Positions 43,205-47,812 of a stretch of 47,812 nucleotides of DNA are shown here, one piece after another. Positions within the stretch are counted from its first letter, which is position 1. Each line of letters opens with the position of its first letter. This stretch comes from Akkermansiaceae bacterium. Its GTDB lineage: Bacteria > Verrucomicrobiota > Verrucomicrobiia > Verrucomicrobiales > Akkermansiaceae. Under the pieces are notes generated by a model. The model did no database searches. It saw only the letters and a program-made list of their open reading frames with translations, and had not been told where the DNA came from. The DNA lies in assembly GCA_021733795.1 (NCBI GenBank), contig JAIPKB010000020.1:1-47812 (forward strand). Reading direction: 5' to 3'. Position numbers and translations under genes: made by a program.

Positions 43205-43510
43205 TCAGAGGCCGGGAAGTCCGAGGCCGCCGGTGAGTTTCTTCATCTCCGCAGCCGCGGTTTCCTTACCCGTGGCGATCGCTTCCTGAACGCCTTTGAG
43301 CACGAGTTCTTCGAGGAATTCGGCATCGCCGGGGTCGATGACCGAGGGGTCGATTTTGATGGAAAGAACGTCGCCGGCGCAGGTGGCAATGACGCGGATC
43401 TTGCCGCCGCCGACGGCGGATTCCACGGTTTGCAAGGCGAGTTGTTCCTGTTTGGCGGCGAGCCCGGCCTGCATCTGCTGAGCTTGTTTCATCAGTTTTT
43501 CCATGTTCAT
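43205..43510 (-). CDS. ybaB: YbaB/EbfC nucleoid-associated protein
   Basis: The 101-residue product is the small YbaB/EbfC DNA-binding dimer. The start MNMEKLMKQAQQMQAGLAAK, the strand VESAVGGGKIRVIATC and LGLPGL at the end are as in the family. In many bacteria ybaB follows dnaX, often with recR; here it is 39 bases downstream of dnaX, but recR is absent and an EEP nuclease follows. The ATG at 43510 is chosen; the second ATG at 43504 would also serve. Confidence 0.92.
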   Translation of the reverse strand: MNMEKLMKQAQQMQAGLAAKQEQLALQTVESAVGGGKIRVIATCAGDVLSIKIDPSVIDPGDAEFLEELVLKGVQEAIATGKETAAAEMKKLTGGLGLPGL

Positions 43511-43549
43511 AAGCGGGTAGTAGTCGGTGGTTGGTGAGTCGTTATCGGT

Positions 43550-45064
43550 TCAGTTGACGAGTTTGCCCTCGAATTTGACGAGTGCGGCTTGGACGAGCGG
43601 GTCTTGATGGAAGGTCTCGTCGAGCGTCGGTGGTGCGGGTGCGGGTGTTGGCTCGGGAGATGGTGGTGGGGTAGTAGGGGGCGCTTCGGGCGGGAGGATG
43701 GGTTCATCCGGAGCGCGGGCGATGAGTTCCTCGATGCTGAGCACCGGACCCGCCGGCTCTGCCTCGGGTGCCACCGGCGGCGGCGGAGGTGGTGGCGGTT
43801 CCGCAGGGGGGGCGGCCAGGAGTGCGGGTGGCGGAGCCGGTGGCGCGGGTGCGGGTGGGGGCGGCGGCTCGGTTGGCTGCTGGGCGGGTGGGTTGGTGGT
43901 GGTTTCGGCTCGGCCGCTGGCGGGTAGGAATTCGGCCCCGCGGGTGAGGACGGTGATGACGTCGGTGATGCGCAGCTCACCGAGGGTTTGGGTGGCTCTG
44001 ATGATCCCCAGTTCGAAGTGCAGCCGTTTGTTGGTGGCCCATTTCATCCGGCCCTCGGTATCGGCGAAGGCGTCGATGGTGGAGAGGATGCGGTCGGGTT
44101 GGTATTTGGCGACTGCCTGGAGCAGTTCGGCCCAAAGGTGTTCCGGGATGCCTTCACCATCGGCGGAGGGGTCGAGCTTGGCGACCAGCAGGCCGCGGAG
44201 GCAGCCGATCAGTTCGCCGAGGAGTTGGGAGAGATCGCGGCCGGTTTCGGCTTCCTTGTGGATGAGGGCAAGGGCCGCCGGGGTGTCGCGGGCGAGCAGG
44301 GTGGTGGTAAGCTTGGCAACCTTCTCGCGGGAGGTGAAGCCAAACACGTCGAGGACGTTGGCTTCGGTGATGGCGTCGCCGCAGAAGGCGACCAGTTGGT
44401 CGAGCATCGACTGGGCGTCGCGCATGCCGCCGTCCGCGCCCTTGGCGATGGCCCAGGCGGCGGCGGGATCGAGGGTGATGCCTTCCTCGGTGGCGATGTG
44501 CTGGAGGTGGGCGGCGATCGTTTCGGTGGGGATCGGGCGGAGGTCGAAGCGCTGGCAGCGGGAGAGGATGGTGGGGAGGATTTTGTTCGGTTCGGTGGTG
44601 GCGAAGATGAATTTAACGTGGGGTGGCGGTTCCTCAAGGGTTTTGAGGAGGGCGTTGAAGGCCGCATTGGAGAGCATGTGGACTTCGTCGATGTAGTAGA
44701 TCTTGAACTGGCCGCGGGTGGGGGCGAAGCGGACCGAGTCGCGGAGTTCGCGGATTTGATCGACGGAATTGTTGGAGGCACCGTCGATTTCGAGGACGTC
44801 GAGGGAACGGCCTTCGGCGATTTCGATGCAGACATCGTCGTCCGGGTTGAAGTCGATTTTGGGGCCGCCCGGGCAGTTGAGGGCCTTGGCGAGGATGCGG
44901 GCGGTGGAGGTTTTGCCGGTGCCTCTGGGGCCGACGAACAGATAGGCGTGGGCCAGTCGCTGCTGGGAGATGGCATTGCGGAGGGTGCGGACGACGTGTT
45001 CCTGTCCCAGAACGTCATCGAAGGTTCTGGGGCGGTATTTGCGGGCGAAGACTTGGTAGCTCAC
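43550..45064 (-). CDS. dnaX: DNA polymerase III subunit gamma/tau, with altered zinc site
   Basis: The 504-residue product is the ATPase of the clamp loader. FARKYRPRTFDDVLGQEHVV, Walker A VGPRGTGKTSTARI (45-58), Walker B YYIDEVHML, sensor ATTEPNKILPTILSRCQRFD and the SRC motif are present. The zinc finger is altered: in E. coli numbering the ligands are Cys64, 73, 76 and 79, and here Cys64 and Cys79 remain while positions 73 and 76 are Asn and Asp (NCPGGPKIDFNPDDDVC). From about residue 390 an extremely Pro/Ala-rich linker leads to a short conserved end (ALVKFEGKLVN), much shorter than the E. coli tau domains IV-V. It heads the unit dnaX-ybaB-EEP-polX. Confidence 0.95.
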   Translation of the reverse strand: MSYQVFARKYRPRTFDDVLGQEHVVRTLRNAISQQRLAHAYLFVGPRGTGKTSTARILAKALNCPGGPKIDFNPDDDVCIEIAEGRSLDVLEIDGASNNSVDQIRELRDSVRFAPTRGQFKIYYIDEVHMLSNAAFNALLKTLEEPPPHVKFIFATTEPNKILPTILSRCQRFDLRPIPTETIAAHLQHIATEEGITLDPAAAWAIAKGADGGMRDAQSMLDQLVAFCGDAITEANVLDVFGFTSREKVAKLTTTLLARDTPAALALIHKEAETGRDLSQLLGELIGCLRGLLVAKLDPSADGEGIPEHLWAELLQAVAKYQPDRILSTIDAFADTEGRMKWATNKRLHFELGIIRATQTLGELRITDVITVLTRGAEFLPASGRAETTTNPPAQQPTEPPPPPAPAPPAPPPALLAAPPAEPPPPPPPPVAPEAEPAGPVLSIEELIARAPDEPILPPEAPPTTPPPSPEPTPAPAPPTLDETFHQDPLVQAALVKFEGKLVN

Positions 45065-45174
45065 GGGGGGGAGTGTAGGGATGTGGGGCGATTTGTCATG
45101 GCTCAGTTTTGCGGAAATGAAAAAAAGGTGGGTTGGGCTTGGCAGGCGGGCGGTTGGAGGGTAGGAAAAAACCC

Positions 45175-45660
45175 ATGAACGACACGGTGAATGTGCCCGG
45201 TGCTGAGGAAAAGCGAGGATTGTATGCCGAGGCGCGGTTGAAAATCAGCGGGCTCCTGGCCGGCGAGTGTGACCGGGTGGCGCGGATGGCCGGTATCGCG
45301 GCGGTATTGCACGGAATGATGGAGCATTTCGATTGGACCGGATTCTACCGGGTGAGTGGTGGTGAGTTGGTGATCGGGCCGTATCAGGGGACCCCGGGTT
45401 GCGGGCGGATCGGCTGGGGCAGGGGTGTTTGCGGCACGGCGTGGGCAGAGGGGCGCACCCTGGTGGTGCCGGATGTGCATGCGTTTCCGGGGCATATCGC
45501 CTGCGATTCGCGGTCGGCCAGCGAAATCGTGGTGCCGGTGCGCGATGGAGCGGGGCGGGTGGTGGCGGTGTTTGACGTAGACAGCCTGGTCCCGGGGGCC
45601 TTCGATGAGGTCGATCAGGAGGAACTGGAGGCTCTGTTCGCGGACTGGGGGGAGGGCTGA
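45175..45660 (+). CDS. msrC: free methionine-(R)-sulfoxide reductase (GAF domain)
   Basis: The 161-residue product is the GAF-fold enzyme that reduces free Met-(R)-sulfoxide with thioredoxin. FDWTGFYRV, ELVIGPYQGTPGCGRI, GRGVCGTAW, PDVHAFPGHIACDSRSASEIVVPV match the family almost completely. The three redox cysteines are at 76, 86 and 110, exactly the 10 and 24 residue spacing of E. coli Cys84, 94 and 118. The ATG at 45175 follows a purine-rich GGAGGGTAGG ribosome-binding site at a good distance. It is divergent from dnaX (110-bp gap). Confidence 0.92.
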   Translation: MNDTVNVPGAEEKRGLYAEARLKISGLLAGECDRVARMAGIAAVLHGMMEHFDWTGFYRVSGGELVIGPYQGTPGCGRIGWGRGVCGTAWAEGRTLVVPDVHAFPGHIACDSRSASEIVVPVRDGAGRVVAVFDVDSLVPGAFDEVDQEELEALFADWGEG

Positions 45661-45718
45661 GGGGGTGACAGCGGAAGAGCAGCGTCGTTGCGAATACCCT
45701 GCCCGAAGTCTTCTTGGT

Positions 45719-45757
45719 TAAGAGAAGGTGAAGAGAAGGTGAAAGAGAAGGTGTCAG
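45719..45757 (+). repeat. purine-rich GAGAAGGTGAA repeats
   Basis: AGAGAAGGTGA occurs three times head to tail, slightly imperfect, about 60 bases after the msrC stop. Asymmetric purine strand; no clear function. Confidence 0.6.
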
Positions 45758-45796
45758 AGAAACAATCTTGGAAGCTGCCGCTTGCTCAACCTCCGG

Positions 45797-45970
45797 ATGC
45801 TGATTCTCGCAGAGGTTTGCCCACATTGTGCGCGCACCGACACCCTCAAGGCCCATGGCTCTCTCAAGGCCGCCTGTGGCTCCATCCGGGGCATCCGGCC
45901 CTATTGCTCCAACCGGCGTCACAACGGCGGGTGCGGCCGCACCTACTCGATCCACTTCGAGGACCGGATA
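45797..45970 (+). pseudogene. N-terminal zinc-ribbon fragment of a transposase-like gene
   Basis: The 58 codons from ATG 45797 form a zinc ribbon: VCPHCARTDTLKAHGSLK, PYCSNRRHNGGCGRTYSI with CxxC and C-x7-C (Cys8, Cys11, Cys37, Cys46). This is the kind found at the start of small transposase or transposase-like proteins (C-PHC ... FCSNR..GCGRTFS). After FEDRI the frame continues without family similarity, so the rest of the gene is lost or replaced. It is not followed by terminal repeats. The identity as transposase is by pattern only. Confidence 0.5.
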
Positions 45971-46345
45971 CCGCAAGCCACGCTGTCACAAACCTTCAGA
46001 CGCCCGGGGAGCCCTGGCCGTCGTAGCCTCGGCGAAGTCGGCTGTGGAACAATCGGACGGATTCTACGACCTCAGCGGACCCAAAGTACGATGAAAGCGT
46101 GGAACGCAAAAAGCCGCGATCGCGGCGGCATCCTCAATGCCGAAGGCACAAACCGGCATGGCCAGAGGCAAATATCGCCCTAACTCCTACGATGACAATT
46201 ATGAAAAACGACTCGATGACAATTCGGCCTTTAACACTTTGGCTCCGCTGCCCGTTCCCCGCATCGCCCGCGCCCCGTCCTCGCACTTCTTGCCGAATCG
46301 CTCACGCGCATTGCCGCAAAGGGCCTGGCCCTCTGCATCTGATCT
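45971..46345. other. non-coding stretch before the 245-bp element
   Basis: This 375-bp interval between the zinc-ribbon fragment and the dispersed element holds no frame with recognisable features. Short frames (for example from 46137) look like chance. Together with the neighbouring fragments and repeats it is a decayed mobile-DNA zone. Confidence 0.4.
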
Positions 46346-46590
46346 GTGAATGCCCACCCTCCGATCACGCTTCCGGGGCGTCTCTGGCCGAATTGTGACT
46401 GTGTGGCCCCAGCCTGAAATCCGGCGCCAATCCGGCCGCTATTTTTCCACAGGCCAGATTTTGCTATTGAGAATGGCGTTGAACATTGGTTTCCCCGATC
46501 CGGTTAGGGCTGTGGAACACCCTTGGCTGCGTCTTATTGAGAACGGCAGCTTGTGACAATGCCCGGAAGGCGGAGTGGCATGCCCGGGGG
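46346..46590 (+). repeat. 245-bp dispersed element, copy B
   Basis: Aligns over its whole length with the minus strand of 25964-26208 (copy A); both copies are 245 bases. Shared blocks include GTGAATGCCCA, GGCCGAATTGTGAC, CCACAGGCC, GGTTAGGGCTGTGGAACAC, CTTATTGAGA and TGTGACAAT. The frame open in copy B (to 46556) is shifted by one base relative to copy A after GGCTG, which argues against a protein. It lies between the zinc-ribbon fragment and the right-hand two-gene unit. Confidence 0.75.
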
Positions 46591-46747
46591 GGAGTTGAAT
46601 GAATAAAGGACCCCAACGACGCCCTCGGAACTCCAAACGCCACCCGAAATTTAAACATTAAAGGACTGCCCCCAGCGACGGAAAACCGCGCCCAAAAACG
46701 AGTCTCAAAAAAAATGAAAATAACCCTTGATTTGATCTGATACTACT

Positions 46748-46767
46748 GACCCCAACGAGGTGGGGTC
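46748..46767 (-). terminator. hairpin at the end of the right-hand unit
   Basis: GACCCCA (46748-46754) pairs with TGGGGTC (46761-46767), loop ACGAGG, touching the stop codon of the minus-strand lipoprotein gene. A 7-bp GC-rich stem is adequate for transcription termination, but no T run follows on the minus strand. Confidence 0.35.
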
Positions 46768-47188
46768 ATTCCTGCTCTGGGATTCGAACTAGGCTCCTAA
46801 ATCCCGGTTCATTTGCCAACTGAACAACCGCCGACTTGTCCGAGACTTTCAGGGTGACGAAAAGGAGGGAGTGGACTGAGTCTACCGTGTGTGGGACGAC
46901 CGTTACACCTCGTTCCTCAAGGGTACGCACAAAAGAGGGATAAGGCAGGTCCACGGAATCATCATCCGGTAGCGAAAACGTCAACCCTATTTCCGAAAGC
47001 GCACAATCTTTGCTGCGGCCGAATTCCATCTTTGTCTCATTTTCATTTGGTTGTTTCGATTTGGTAACAGATGACACTTGTTGATCAGAGGAATCAATTG
47101 TTTTCTCCACCGATGTGTGTGATTCGGAATTACAGTTGGCCAACAGGCCAGCTATGATCAATAACTGACTAGCGATCACGGATTTCAT
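46766..47188 (-). CDS. small lipoprotein of unknown function, candidate immunity protein
   Basis: The 140-residue product has a lipoprotein-like signal, MKSVIASQLLIIAGLLANC (Cys19), then a hydrophilic Ser/Lys/Glu-rich linker to about residue 75 and a small alpha/beta domain (IGLTFSLPDDDSVD, SFVRTLEERGVTVVPHTVDS, SLLFVTLKVSDKSAVVQLAN). I know no family. The ATG at 47188 lies inside the end of the upstream gene (20-bp overlap), so the two genes are almost certainly cotranscribed and perhaps translationally coupled. The open frame up to 47326 is shadow of that gene. Base composition is lower in GC than the rest of the window. A membrane-anchored partner encoded right behind an unknown protein is the layout of toxin/immunity pairs. 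Confidence 0.6.
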   Translation of the reverse strand: MKSVIASQLLIIAGLLANCNSESHTSVEKTIDSSDQQVSSVTKSKQPNENETKMEFGRSKDCALSEIGLTFSLPDDDSVDLPYPSFVRTLEERGVTVVPHTVDSVHSLLFVTLKVSDKSAVVQLANEPGFRSLVRIPEQE

Positions 47189-47812
47189 GAGCTTCGGTTG
47201 GTAAAAGTTTCTTGGCGTCATTGAGGATTTTCCTTTGTTCTTCGGTAGGTAGTCCCCCTTTGTTGAATTTGCCACTTCCAGAACTGTTCTGTCCAACAGA
47301 ACCATCATCATTGATCTTCGCGACATGATAAATATAGCGGGTCACATATGGCTTTTTGCAACCACAACCCCTGCCACTAACAAGTGTCGCGGCGATCAAT
47401 AGTATCCGCGTCTTTCCCCTATGCCCGTCTCCACCGAAACCTGGGGCGTCCGGTATTGAGGCGTTCCTAGCGCTTGGATCATCCTGAGCAATTTCAAATT
47501 CGCGGTAAGGATACTTGGCGCCCCGCTTGTTGAGTTCCTCGAGGCCTTTAGAGCCGGGTGAAAGATCAAACCATTCCCCGTTCTTTGCGCCAGCCGCCTT
47601 TTGATAATCCTCCCCCCAAATATTTGACCATTCAAACCAGCGAAAAACACACGGGACACTCTTCTTGCGGTCACCGTTCGACCATCTGGGCTCTACTCGG
47701 AAGTAGGCATGTCCTGAGTTCCCCACCCCGGGCGTCTTTTCCGTGGCACTCCCCTCGCGCACCCATACGAACTCCACATCTTCTGCGCAGCAACAGCACA
47801 TTTTCTTGTCTT
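47169..47812 (-). CDS. unknown protein, 5' end beyond the window, candidate effector
   Basis: At least 214 codons are open from the right edge to TAG 47169-47171; the first ATG inside is at 47801, but the frame continues beyond the edge (DKK before it), so the true start is unseen. The visible part begins with CCCCAEDVEFVW, then a globular region with many aromatic and charged residues (VPCVFRWFEWSNIWGEDYQK, KYPYREFEIAQDDPS), a GRGCGCKKPYVTRYIYHVAK cysteine cluster and a polar C-terminus (PTEEQRKILNDAKKLL). No family is recognised. Lower GC than the neighbours and the overlapping lipoprotein gene suggest an accessory two-gene unit. It may be the end of a larger polymorphic-toxin-like protein, but nothing proves this. 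Confidence 0.55.
   Translation of the reverse strand, partial: DKKMCCCCAEDVEFVWVREGSATEKTPGVGNSGHAYFRVEPRWSNGDRKKSVPCVFRWFEWSNIWGEDYQKAAGAKNGEWFDLSPGSKGLEELNKRGAKYPYREFEIAQDDPSARNASIPDAPGFGGDGHRGKTRILLIAATLVSGRGCGCKKPYVTRYIYHVAKINDDGSVGQNSSGSGKFNKGGLPTEEQRKILNDAKKLLPTEAHEIRDR

Noticed and set aside
1..47812. CRISPR array or tRNA/rRNA genes
   Set aside because: No regularly spaced identical repeats of 24-40 bases and no tRNA-like CCA-ended clover-leaf or rRNA signature was seen; a dedicated covariance search would be needed for certainty.

Overview
The window is high-GC (clearly above 60% by eye) and reads as a chromosomal stretch of a Verrucomicrobiota bacterium, probably near Luteolibacter/Verrucomicrobiaceae. 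The basis is the combination of a PEP-CTERM protein with an exosortase, an SHD1-domain exported protein, a sulfatase pair, Tat-exported Gfo/Idh/MocA oxidoreductases, and decayed REP-associated (Y1/RAYT-type) transposases next to REP-like palindromes. The taxon is an inference; no rRNA or tRNA gene is visible.

Layout. 1-4.5 kb: the tail of a membrane-anchored protein, then exported proteins. One is a nidogen-like (NIDO) protein whose signal peptide is cut off by an in-frame TAG, another is a PEP-CTERM protein. Two gene remnants follow: a duplicated tail of the NIDO gene and the C-terminus of cysteine synthase. 4.5-15 kb: mostly housekeeping genes (transketolase, dihydrolipoyl dehydrogenase, RluA-type pseudouridine synthase, ABC-F ATPase, malate dehydrogenase) with a low-GC SHD1 gene, a broken transposase and REP-like repeats between them. 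15-20 kb: two zinc-ribbon membrane proteins, an exosortase carrying an EpsI-like C-terminal domain, a very acidic protein and an entericidin-like lipoprotein with three phased repeats in front of it. 20-25.6 kb: two sulfatases in a likely operon, a Tat-type Gfo/Idh/MocA protein and a 5'-truncated transposase. 25.6-26.4 kb: an 840-bp repeat-rich spacer.

26.4-34.3 kb: UDP-glucuronate decarboxylase-like enzyme, SLC12-type cation-chloride cotransporter, a second Gfo/Idh/MocA protein, phosphoglycolate phosphatase-like HAD, TPR protein and glutamine-dependent NAD+ synthetase. 34.3-45.1 kb is a replication neighbourhood: dnaA then dnaN on the minus strand, and a minus-strand operon dnaX-ybaB-EEP nuclease-polX. 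Between them lie an orphan LolD/MacB-type ATPase, a homocysteine S-methyltransferase-like protein and an Rpn-type PD-(D/E)XK nuclease with a GLSQ minisatellite. 45.1-47.8 kb: free-Met-(R)-sulfoxide reductase, a zinc-ribbon gene fragment, the second copy of a 245-bp dispersed element, and a lower-GC two-gene unit at the right edge (unknown protein plus small lipoprotein) that could be an effector/immunity pair.

The least explained signals are the 245-bp element present in two inverted copies 20 kb apart, the three helically phased repeats before the entericidin-like gene, the stop codon in the NIDO signal peptide, the DnaX zinc site with two of four cysteines replaced, and the two-gene unit at the right edge. 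I did not find a clear, complete novel defence or biosynthetic system; everything in this direction is flagged as hypothesis.
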